A DNA stretch of 64,000 bases from Oceanococcus sp041619555 (GTDB lineage: Bacteria; Pseudomonadota; Gammaproteobacteria; Nevskiales; Oceanococcaceae). This document shows positions 17,041-24,507 of this stretch, piece after piece. The stretch covers positions 1-64,000 of the forward strand of contig JBFKDQ010000010.1 in the NCBI GenBank assembly GCA_041619555.1, written 5' to 3'. The stretch's first letter is position 1, and each line of letters begins with the position of its first letter. Both the position numbers and the translations under genes were made by a program. The notes beneath the pieces were generated by a model. It was given only the letters and a program-made list of their open reading frames with translations, had not been told where the DNA came from and did not search any database.

Positions 17041-17706
17041 TCAGTTCCAGTTGTACTGGAAATCATCCAGCTTGAATTCGAATTTCTGTTTCACTTCCTG
17101 GGTCTGCTTCGATGCCGGATAGATCCAGTTCTGGATGCTTTCGATCATCGCGGCCTCGAATACCCCCTTGGGCTGCGCATCGATGATGCGGATGTTGCTC
17201 ACCCGGCCATTGGGCTGGACGTAGAAAACGACTTCCACCCAGCCCTCGATCCCCTGCTCGAAGGCGTATTGCGGAATCTGCGGACGGGCCGTGGACAGGG
17301 GCACCAGACGTTTGCCCTTGAATCCCTGCCCCTGGCCATAGCTGTTGCCGCTCCCGGCGGCACCGGCAAAGCCGCCGAAACTTCCCTTGCTCAGCGAGCC
17401 GCCGCCGGGTTTCACCTGCGGAATGCTGAATGCCACGCTGGCGGCCGGTGCCGCCGGCAGCGGCACGCTGGCATTCAGGCTCAGACTGAGGCTGGGTACC
17501 GATGGCGGCTCCGGTGGCGCCTGGCTCAACTGCGCCTGCGCCGCCGCTTCCGAGGCCTCCGGTGGCGGCGGCTTGACCACTACCACCGGCTCATCTTCGC
17601 GCCGGCTGGCCACCTCTCCGGCCGGCGGTGTGACCAGCCACTGCATCAGCCAGAACAGGCCGATGGAAATCAGAACCGCGCTGAAAAAAGGCAGGAGCAG
17701 ACGCAT
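17041..17706 (-). CDS. tonB: TonB energy-transducing protein (TonB2-like)
   Basis: TonB couples inner-membrane proton flow to outer-membrane or envelope partners. The 221-residue protein has one N-terminal membrane helix (LLPFFSAVLISIGLFWLMQW), a Pro-rich linker with PPPPEASEA, and a C-terminal TonB domain from about 130: YAFEQGIEGWVEVVFYVQPN and FEAAMIESIQNWIYPASKQ. It ends in an aromatic-rich tail. It is encoded directly after exbD (1-nt overlap) and before the TPR-DUF1329 gene, so this is a complete dedicated TonB-ExbB-ExbD set of the TtpC type. Confidence 0.9.
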   Translation of the reverse strand: MRLLLPFFSAVLISIGLFWLMQWLVTPPAGEVASRREDEPVVVVKPPPPEASEAAAQAQLSQAPPEPPSVPSLSLSLNASVPLPAAPAASVAFSIPQVKPGGGSLSKGSFGGFAGAAGSGNSYGQGQGFKGKRLVPLSTARPQIPQYAFEQGIEGWVEVVFYVQPNGRVSNIRIIDAQPKGVFEAAMIESIQNWIYPASKQTQEVKQKFEFKLDDFQYNWN

Positions 17707-18110
17707 CAGGGCGCCGTGGCCGCCACCGAAATGGTCTTGACCCCACCGAGCCGCAACTGATCCATGACCTTAACCACCAGGCCATGCCGCGCATCGGTAT
17801 CGGCCTGCACCACCGCCGCGGCCTCGGGATTTTCCAGGCGTAGACGTTCCACCTGGCTGCGCAGAGCGCGCAGATCCACCGCCTGTCGATCGATCCAGAT
17901 TTCCCCGTCCGCGGTCACCGCCACATAGATGCTGCTGGCCTCCTGACGCTGGGCGGTGCTCGCATCCGGCCGCTTCACATCCACCCCCGCCTCCTTGATG
18001 AAGGAGGTGGTCACGATGAAGAAGATCAGCATGATGAACACGATATCGAGCATCGGGGTCATGTCGATCTCGGTGTCGCTCACCTGTCCGGTATGTCTAC
18101 GCACTCGCAT
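17706..18110 (-). CDS. exbD: Biopolymer transport protein ExbD
   Basis: ExbD partners ExbB in the proton channel that powers TonB. The 134-residue protein has a single membrane helix with the essential Asp in TPMLDIVFIMLIFFIVTTSF, and a periplasmic domain with AVTADGEIWIDRQAVDL and VVVQADTDARHG-type sequence. Length is standard. It overlaps exbB and tonB by one base each. Confidence 0.93.
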   Translation of the reverse strand: MRVRRHTGQVSDTEIDMTPMLDIVFIMLIFFIVTTSFIKEAGVDVKRPDASTAQRQEASSIYVAVTADGEIWIDRQAVDLRALRSQVERLRLENPEAAAVVQADTDARHGLVVKVMDQLRLGGVKTISVAATAP

Positions 18111-18625
18111 CAGCCAAACCTCATGCTGTCCGCCAGTTGCTGGGTCAGGCGGCGGGAAAAATAGCGGCAGCGGGTGACGTAGAAAATCCCCGGCAAGGCC
18201 AGAACCATGCCCGCCATGGTGGGAATGGTCGCGCGCGACACCCCTGCGGCCATTGCCTTGGCGTTGGAACTGCCGGCCAGCGCCATTACGTCAAACACCT
18301 GGATCATCCCGGTCACGGTGCCGAGCAGGCCCATGAGCGGACAGATGGCGACCAGGGTCGCAATCACCGGCACGCCCGACTCAAGACTCGCCCGGGCCTC
18401 GGAAATCATCGCCTCGCGAATCCGGTGCGCGCGCACCGAGGACCGGTCCCGCCGCGCGCCCCATTCCTCGCGCCAGCTTCGCGCCTGCTTCGGAAAGCTG
18501 AAATAGTAGAACCACAGACGCTCCACGATCATGGTCCAGAGCAGGATCGCCAGCAACAGCAAGGCATAGAGCATGGGTCCGCCACGCTCGAAAAAATCCA
18601 GCAGGGGCAGCAGCCACTCAGGCAT
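18110..18625 (-). CDS. exbB: ExbB-family proton channel subunit
   Basis: A short 171-residue MotA/TolQ/ExbB protein with three membrane segments: GGPMLYALLLLAILLWTMIV at the N-terminus and VPVIATLVAICPLMGLLGTV plus ATIPTMAGMVLALPGIFYVT later. The GLLGTVTGMI motif is the family hallmark. This small form matches ExbB2 of TtpC-type TonB systems. Its start overlaps the 3' end of the ttpC-like gene by 8 nt. Confidence 0.92.
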   Translation of the reverse strand: MPEWLLPLLDFFERGGPMLYALLLLAILLWTMIVERLWFYYFSFPKQARSWREEWGARRDRSSVRAHRIREAMISEARASLESGVPVIATLVAICPLMGLLGTVTGMIQVFDVMALAGSSNAKAMAAGVSRATIPTMAGMVLALPGIFYVTRCRYFSRRLTQQLADSMRFG

Positions 18626-19949
18626 CGGTCGGCGACTCCATCTGCTCCTGCCGCCGGGCGATCATGCCCGCGCTCTGCTCATCCAGGATCTGGATCAGAC
18701 CGCGGGAGCGGGTGGCGACCAGCACATGCAGGAACAGCAGCGGGATTGCCACGACCAGTCCAAGCACCGTGGTGATCAGGGCCTGGGAGATGCCCCCGGC
18801 CATGAGTTTGGGATCGCCGGTGCCGAACAGCGTGATCGCCTGGAAGGTTTCGATCATGCCGGTGACGGTGCCGAGCAGACCAAGCAAGGGCGCCACCGCG
18901 GCCAGCAGCTTGATGCCACCTTGGAGCCGCTCGAAGCGCGGGGTTTCTTTCAGGATGGCCTCGTCGATCGCCAGTTCCAGGGTTTCCATGTCCCGTTGCT
19001 GGTCGGTTTCGCGGGCGGCCAGCAGAATGCGCCCCAGCGGATTGTCAGCGGTCGGCGACCGCAGATCGGCACGCTGGCGCCGCATGCGGCCGCCCTGCAG
19101 GCTGAGAAAGACCAGCTGAAACAAGGCCAGCACCACGCCGATGGCGCCGAGGATCAGGATGATCGCGCCGACCACCCCGCCCTGCCGGATCCGTTCCCAA
19201 AGATCCGGCCGCATGATCAGCAGACCGAAAAGGCTGCCCCGGGTCGGATCGATGAGGACCGTTGCGCCTTCCTCGGCGAATTGTTTTTCCAGCCAGCTGC
19301 CGGGCTGGCGTGGCAGGCTTTCCAGCCGGCGGCTGTCCGGCCGGTAGCGCAGATACTCCTCATCCGCGCGGGCGGCAAACAGCCCGTAGCGGGTAATCCG
19401 CGCCCGCGTTGGCGAGCCCTCGGCATCGATGTACTCGCCATCGAAGCGCGCGATGCGGCCGTTTTCCGTCATTTCACGCTGCAGTTCATACCAGAGCGAT
19501 TCCACATCTTCCGGCGCCGGAATGCCGTCCACCCGTGCCAGATCGGCCAGTAGCGCCACCCGCTCGGGCAGTTGGCTGCTGACCAGGGACTCGCTGAGCA
19601 AACCCTGGGCCTGGGTCGCCGCCTGACGGAATACGGTGCCAAGCTGCTCCAGATCGCCACTGCTGTCCTTCAGGGTGGATTTCAGCTTGTCGATCGCCTG
19701 CTCATTGGCGTTGAACTGGCGGCGCAATTTCTCCGCTTTGTCATCCAGGGCCTGGGCTTCCGCCCGGGCGGTGCGGTACAGGCGTTCCTGCTCTTTCTGA
19801 TTGCGCAGAAACCGGGCTTCGCGTTCGGCATTCACCGCGCTGCCTTCGGCCTGTCCGCGCTTGACGCTCTGCAACAAATCATCCAGGGTTTCCGCTTGCG
19901 CCAACGGCGCCAGCACCAGCAACCCGGCAAGCAACAGCATGCGGCGCAT
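18618..19949 (-). CDS. ttpC: TtpC-like MotA/TolQ/ExbB family protein
   Basis: A 443-residue protein with a signal peptide (LLLAGLLVLAPLAQA), a long periplasmic coiled coil (about residues 25-130), an intermediate domain, and a C-terminal ExbB/TolQ domain (about 265-430) with LLAAVAPLLGLLGTVTGMIE and LITTVLGLVVAIPLLFLHVL. TtpC in Vibrio is a required third membrane component of the TonB2 complex, encoded with exbB2 and exbD2. The gene order here (DUF3450, ttpC, exbB, exbD, tonB, TPR) matches that cluster. Confidence 0.88.
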   Translation of the reverse strand: MRRMLLLAGLLVLAPLAQAETLDDLLQSVKRGQAEGSAVNAEREARFLRNQKEQERLYRTARAEAQALDDKAEKLRRQFNANEQAIDKLKSTLKDSSGDLEQLGTVFRQAATQAQGLLSESLVSSQLPERVALLADLARVDGIPAPEDVESLWYELQREMTENGRIARFDGEYIDAEGSPTRARITRYGLFAARADEEYLRYRPDSRRLESLPRQPGSWLEKQFAEEGATVLIDPTRGSLFGLLIMRPDLWERIRQGGVVGAIILILGAIGVVLALFQLVFLSLQGGRMRRQRADLRSPTADNPLGRILLAARETDQQRDMETLELAIDEAILKETPRFERLQGGIKLLAAVAPLLGLLGTVTGMIETFQAITLFGTGDPKLMAGGISQALITTVLGLVVAIPLLFLHVLVATRSRGLIQILDEQSAGMIARRQEQMESPTDA

Positions 19950-20704
19950 CAGGAATGCCCTCCCACCGGCAGGGCCAGCAATTGCGGCGCGGCCTGTTCG
20001 CTCGCCACCTGCAAGCCCTTGCGGATCGCACGCACATGCTGGGTCGGCACCTCAAGCCAGCGCGCGCGGCCGCGGTCCCACTGCCAGGCCGCCTTGCCGT
20101 CCAGACTCAGGTAATACCAGGCCATCCGTCCGATGCGCAGATAATCGACAATCTGCGCGCTGTCCATCAGAGCGCCTCGCCAGGCCTCCAGGCTGCGACC
20201 GTAATCCGCCTCGACCTGATAGGCCTCGAAAACCCGCCGGTACTGCTCGGAGACCGGCGTGTCCGGATCGGCCAGCAACTTGCGCAGGCGCTCGACGCGC
20301 TGCTGTCGTTCTTCCAACAGGAAAGGCACATCCAGGCTAACGAATTTCTCCAGGCCATCGACCATCCGAACCAGCATCGGCACCAACTCCTGGCGCGTGC
20401 GTTCCAGACGCTGCAACTGCTCTGCCAGCAATGCCTTGCGCGCCTGCTGCTGCGCAATCGTTTCGTCCAGTTGGCGGACATACAGTTGCAACTGCTGCGC
20501 CTTCCAGATCTCGGCGCGATACTTCTCCAGCATTTCCCGCGTCTGATCGCTCAAGCGATCAATTTTCTGCTGCGAAGCACGGGCATCCAGACTGGTTCTT
20601 TTCGACAGCTGCTGAGCCTGCTCCAGCCGTTTCTCGGCCTGTACCGGCCCCAGATTCATGCTCGCCAGCAGCAGCGCCGCCAGCATTATCGATCGTTTCT
20701 TCAT
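19949..20704 (-). CDS. DUF3450 periplasmic coiled-coil protein
   Basis: A 251-residue exported protein with a signal peptide (IMLAALLLASMNLGPVQA), then a coiled-coil region of about 90 residues (KIDRLSDQTREMLEKYRAEI; QLYVRQLDETIAQQQ), then PFLLEERQQRVERLRKLLAD and YRRVFEAYQVEADYGRSLEA, the core of DUF3450. DUF3450 is the usual first gene of TtpC-type TonB clusters; its exact role is unknown. The start overlaps the RND gene stop (ATGA). Confidence 0.87.
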   Translation of the reverse strand: MKKRSIMLAALLLASMNLGPVQAEKRLEQAQQLSKRTSLDARASQQKIDRLSDQTREMLEKYRAEIWKAQQLQLYVRQLDETIAQQQARKALLAEQLQRLERTRQELVPMLVRMVDGLEKFVSLDVPFLLEERQQRVERLRKLLADPDTPVSEQYRRVFEAYQVEADYGRSLEAWRGALMDSAQIVDYLRIGRMAWYYLSLDGKAAWQWDRGRARWLEVPTQHVRAIRKGLQVASEQAAPQLLALPVGGHS

Positions 20705-23433
20705 TGCACCATCTTTGTTGTGGCTAGCAATCGCTTGGCCTGGATCAGGTTGAGATTGCGATAAATCGTCGCCGCGATGCGCGGGTAACGCGTGCGCAGC
20801 CGCTCCAGATCCTGGCCATTGAATTTCAGCAGGCGCACCGGCGTCAAGGCTTCAACGTTCGCCGTCCGCTTGCTGCCAAACAGTCCGACCTCGCCCATCA
20901 CCGCGCCGCGCTGCATGATCGACAGATTCCGCCGCTCGCCATCCCGATCCAGCCAGGCCTGCAACTCGCCATCGACGATCACGAAAATGTCGAAGGCATC
21001 ATCCCCTTCGGTAATCACCTGGGTGCCTGCCTCCACCGTCTGCAGGTCGGACAGCAAGGCAAAGGTTCTCGCCTGCCGGCTGCTGAGATCCTTGAGCAGC
21101 GGAATGGACAGCTGTGGATCCTGCCCCAGATCCAGACGTAGCACGTCCCACAAAGTGACGATGCGCACCCCGGAACTCAGGGCCGGGGTGAACAGCACAT
21201 CGGCTATCCAGGCCACCGCCAGGGTGAACGCCGCCAGGGCGCCAAACTGCACCTGATTCTGCAGTTCGGAGAAACACAGCACGAGAAATCCGGAACACAG
21301 CGCGATGGTGGTGAAGGTCACCGGCCGCAGCACGCTGCGCAAGGCCGTGGCGATGGCCTTCTTCTCGTCCGCCTGGGCCCGCGCTTCGTTGTTGAAACGG
21401 ACGAGAAAATGAATGGTGTCGTCGACCGCGACCCCAAGCACGATGCAGGCGATCAGGCTGGTGGTGGGATTGAGCGTGATGCCGAGCAGGCCCAGCGTGC
21501 CGAAATAGATCGCCACCGGCAGCAGGTTGGGGAGCAAGGCGATCAGGCCCACCCGCCAGGAGGTGAACAACATCGACAGGATCACGTACACCACGGCCGC
21601 CGCCCCGCCCACGCTGAGCCACTGGCCGGAGGCGATGTCATCGACGGTATTGGTTACGAGCACCGTGTTGCCGGTGACGGTGGCTTCCAGACGCCTGGGC
21701 AGACGTTGCAGGCGGGTTTCGATGCGTTCGATCAAGGCCTGGATTGCACCGGAATCCTCCACCCGTGCCCGGATCATGATCTGGGCGGTGGCGAAACGCT
21801 TGTCGACCAGGCTGTTGAGTGCATTGCCGCCACCGAACAGCAGCAGTTGCTTGGCTTCGGCGCGGGTATCGGGGATCCGGTCGTAGCTCGGATCACCCTC
21901 GTTGAAACTGCGGTTGATCAGGCGCAGATGGTCGGCCAGTGACTGGGTGCTGCCGATTTCCGGCTGATCTTCGAGCCAGGCCTGCAGGGACTGCATTTCC
22001 AGAAGAATTTCGGGTTCGACGAAGGTATCCGGGACAAACCCTTCAAGCACGATGAAGAACGGGTTGGCGCCGCCCAGCTGTGCATTGATGGCCTCGTAGT
22101 CGGTGCGTGCCGGATGATCCTCGGCAAATCCGCTGACATAGCCGGTGCCGACTTTGATGTTGAACGAGGACAACAGGCCGAATATCAGCAGGAGCACCCC
22201 AATGAGGACGATCGGCCGGCGAAAGCGCAGGCTGATGTCCGCCAGCAAACGTCCGCCCCAGTGAAACAGCGCCCCCCCCGGCGGCTGCTTCATCTGCCGC
22301 GCACCCACACAGTCGATCCGCCCCAGCATTGCCGGCAGGAAACTGAGAGATAACAGCAAGGTATAGGCAATGCCCAGGGCGGAAAACAGGGCAAATTCGC
22401 GCACCGCTGGCAGGGGATTCAGCATCAGGGCCATGAAACCGGCCATCGTGGTCAGTCCGGTCAGCACCAGAGGCAAGCTGATTTTTTCCATCGCCTGGCG
22501 GGCGGCCTGCACCGGATCCTCCACGTTGAGACGGACGACGAAATACTCCGACACCACATGCATGGTTGCCGCCAGCCCCAGCGTGATCACCACCGGCGGC
22601 ACGATGGACGACACCAGATTCAGCGAAGTTCCGCTCAGAACGATGGTGGCGAGGGTCCAGACCAGGGCCATCGAGATCGTCAGGGTGGGCAACAGCACGG
22701 CACGCAGATTGCGGAAGGCAAGAAACAGGATGCCGGCGACCAGGGCGAAGATCATCGGCGTGGTGAAGCGCATCTGCGCCACCACGGCGCGGGTCAGTGC
22801 CGCCTTGATCACCGGCGCGCCGGAAATCCAGACTTCGGCCTGGGGCGCAGCCGCCAGGGCCAGTTCCCGCAACTGCTGCTCGAAACCGCCGTCGGCGAGC
22901 AGTTCGGTGGCCTCTTCACCCAGCGTCAGGATGAAGGCGGCCACTCGACCATCGGCGGAAACCAGGTGTCGGCTGACCAGCGGGTTGGCCTGCAGGTCAC
23001 GCTGCAGGGCCGCACGTTCGGCTGCGGTCACGGCCGGCATCCGGGTGAACATCTCGACTTCCAGGTAGCCATCCTGGTTGCGGACATTCGACACCGTGCC
23101 GAGCGACTGGACATCGCGCAGCTGCGGCAGCCGCCGCAGGGCGAGGGTCAGCTGCGCGATCGCCTGCAGGCCGGCATCCGAAACCACGTCGATATTGGCC
23201 AGGGCCAGCACCACCACTTCATCGGCGCCGAACAGGCGGCGGCTCTGCTGGTAGAAATCCCGGCTGGGGTGCTGCGCCGGCAATAGCCGATCCACCGAGG
23301 CGTCGATCCGCAAGCGGCTACCGCCCTGTGCGGGATCCCACAGGCTCAATAGGGCCAGCACCGAGATCAGAAAACTCAGCAGGATCACCTGCCGGGCATG
23401 GGCCATCACCCATGGACTCAATGCCGCCAGCAT
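20701..23433 (-). CDS. RND/MMPL-family transporter with C-terminal cyclic-nucleotide-binding domain
   Basis: A 910-residue inner-membrane transporter of the RND superfamily (MMPL/HpnN-like), usually linked to export of lipids or other hydrophobic molecules. It has two repeats, each with a periplasmic loop and a multi-helix bundle (about residues 215-375 and 615-770). The second repeat keeps the proton-relay pair in GVAVDDTIHFLVRF; the matching place in the first repeat (LGLAATMHVVSEYF) lacks Asp. Residues about 793-895 form a CAP_ED/cNMP-binding domain: DDAFDIFVIVDGELQAW, then GEVGLFGSKRTANVEAL, keeping the Glu and Arg expected to contact ribose and phosphate. A ligand is inferred, not shown. 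Confidence 0.88.
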   Translation of the reverse strand: MLAALSPWVMAHARQVILLSFLISVLALLSLWDPAQGGSRLRIDASVDRLLPAQHPSRDFYQQSRRLFGADEVVVLALANIDVVSDAGLQAIAQLTLALRRLPQLRDVQSLGTVSNVRNQDGYLEVEMFTRMPAVTAAERAALQRDLQANPLVSRHLVSADGRVAAFILTLGEEATELLADGGFEQQLRELALAAAPQAEVWISGAPVIKAALTRAVVAQMRFTTPMIFALVAGILFLAFRNLRAVLLPTLTISMALVWTLATIVLSGTSLNLVSSIVPPVVITLGLAATMHVVSEYFVVRLNVEDPVQAARQAMEKISLPLVLTGLTTMAGFMALMLNPLPAVREFALFSALGIAYTLLLSLSFLPAMLGRIDCVGARQMKQPPGGALFHWGGRLLADISLRFRRPIVLIGVLLLIFGLLSSFNIKVGTGYVSGFAEDHPARTDYEAINAQLGGANPFFIVLEGFVPDTFVEPEILLEMQSLQAWLEDQPEIGSTQSLADHLRLINRSFNEGDPSYDRIPDTRAEAKQLLLFGGGNALNSLVDKRFATAQIMIRARVEDSGAIQALIERIETRLQRLPRRLEATVTGNTVLVTNTVDDIASGQWLSVGGAAAVVYVILSMLFTSWRVGLIALLPNLLPVAIYFGTLGLLGITLNPTTSLIACIVLGVAVDDTIHFLVRFNNEARAQADEKKAIATALRSVLRPVTFTTIALCSGFLVLCFSELQNQVQFGALAAFTLAVAWIADVLFTPALSSGVRIVTLWDVLRLDLGQDPQLSIPLLKDLSSRQARTFALLSDLQTVEAGTQVITEGDDAFDIFVIVDGELQAWLDRDGERRNLSIMQRGAVMGEVGLFGSKRTANVEALTPVRLLKFNGQDLERLRTRYPRIAATIYRNLNLIQAKRLLATTKMVQ

Positions 23434-23438
23434 CTCGG

Positions 23439-24260
23439 TCAGCGCGCCAGGTAGAAGGTTTTCGGGTTGAACAGGGTGCGCGGAAGGCTCTGATCGAAGA
23501 CGACCTCGGAGACCTCCAGCCGGGAATGAGTGCCATTGCGCAGGCTCTGCATGCGCACATCACCGAAGATCCAGCGTCCATCCACCTGGCGGAAAGCCTC
23601 CGTTGCGCTGGACAGACGCTTGCTCAACCCGGCGTCATCGAAAAACCTCGCCTCGACGATCAGGCAGGTCAGCACGTCCAAGTCAATTTCAATCTTCTGA
23701 TAGCCACTTTCAGCCAGCGGATCGGGATCGACCTGCAGCCGATGCAGTTCGCGACCGGCCTTGCTGCCCGCGCCCAGATACCGGGTCTGGGTCTTGTTCA
23801 GACCTGCCTGCAGATGCTTGATGTCCTCGTAGCTGAAATCCGTCCCCCACAGGGGCTGCCCGCGCATGCCACCCATGATGCGACGCACCCGGTCCATCGC
23901 CGGCAGGTAGACATACATGTCGTCCCGCGAGCTGCGCGACAGCAGCAGATAACGGGCGCCGGAAAGATCCTGCGGCTGCTCCACGCTGAGCATGAGATTG
24001 AGTTGCGAGGACTCCCCTCTGACGCCGTAGAGCCGCGCCTGCAGCACCTGTTCGCCACCTGCAGCGTCGGTTGAACTCAAGCGCACCTGCTGGCGAAAAT
24101 TGCGGGCGGGAAAATTGGCCTCGACACAGGCGCGAATTTCAATGAGCGGATCCGTCTGCGCCGACACCGCCGGGACAGATCCCAGCGCCAGCAGCAGCAC
24201 GCATCCGCATCTACGGCAGGCCTGTCCGAAAGCGTCACCACCCCGATGCAATAGTCTCAC
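23439..24260 (-). CDS. LolA-fold outer membrane lipoprotein-sorting-like protein
   Basis: A 273-residue exported protein. After a signal sequence (CVLLLALGSVPAVSA) comes a LolA_like domain with LLLSRSSRDDMYVYLPAMDR, MRGQPLWGTDFSYEDIKHLQ and a C-terminal RLEVSEVVFDQSLPRTLFNP. Such proteins pair with MMPL/RND exporters and are thought to receive hydrophobic cargo in the periplasm. A GTG start at 24260 was chosen, with AGGGGAAG about 7 nt upstream; the open frame extends further but has no signal-like sequence. It ends 5 nt before the RND start, so the two are cotranscribed. It is the first gene of the operon running to 14480. Confidence 0.82.
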   Translation of the reverse strand: MRLLHRGGDAFGQACRRCGCVLLLALGSVPAVSAQTDPLIEIRACVEANFPARNFRQQVRLSSTDAAGGEQVLQARLYGVRGESSQLNLMLSVEQPQDLSGARYLLLSRSSRDDMYVYLPAMDRVRRIMGGMRGQPLWGTDFSYEDIKHLQAGLNKTQTRYLGAGSKAGRELHRLQVDPDPLAESGYQKIEIDLDVLTCLIVEARFFDDAGLSKRLSSATEAFRQVDGRWIFGDVRMQSLRNGTHSRLEVSEVVFDQSLPRTLFNPKTFYLAR

Positions 24261-24364
24261 CCGTTCTTCCCCTTCCCCGGTTGGGTTGCTGCAGTGTAGC
24301 AAGTGGCGCCGTGCTTGCCTGTAGCGGACCGCCGCTGCTGCGGCCCGCGCCAGCCGGATATTAG

Positions 24365-24410
24365 AAAAGCCATCCTGGCCTTGCCAACATGCGCTGACCG
24401 GCAAACACGG
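24365..24410. repeat. Dispersed intergenic repeat, copy 1
   Basis: 46 nt starting AAAAGCCATCCTG and containing GCGCTGACCG. It matches the intergenic stretch at 55483-55526 at 38 of 46 aligned columns by hand, with one 2-nt gap. Both copies are non-coding. No link to a known repeat family was recognised. Confidence 0.6.
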
Positions 24411-24453
24411 TGTCCCGGCTGCTGCCAAAACCAGAGACTGGCGTTCTTTGATT

Positions 24454-24486
24454 GTGGCCTGCGTCCTTGTACCGCACGCAGGCCAC
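24454..24486. promoter_or_regulatory. Perfect 11-bp inverted repeat between the cyclase and LolA-like genes
   Basis: GTGGCCTGCGT, an 11-nt loop and ACGCAGGCCAC form a perfect stem in the 247-nt gap between the downstream cyclase gene and the transport operon. There is no T run on either side, so a standard terminator is unlikely. It could be an RNA structure attenuating read-through from the cyclase genes, or a protein-binding site. The rest of this gap shows no gene and no convincing sigma-70 promoter. Confidence 0.45.
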
Positions 24487-24507
24487 CGCAGACCAGAGCG
24501 CATCCCG

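Noticed and set aside
15338..17122. A 594-codon plus-strand open frame over the TPR-DUF1329 gene
   Set aside because: Shadow frame; composition is Arg/Gln-rich with no family features, while the minus strand encodes a clear fusion protein.
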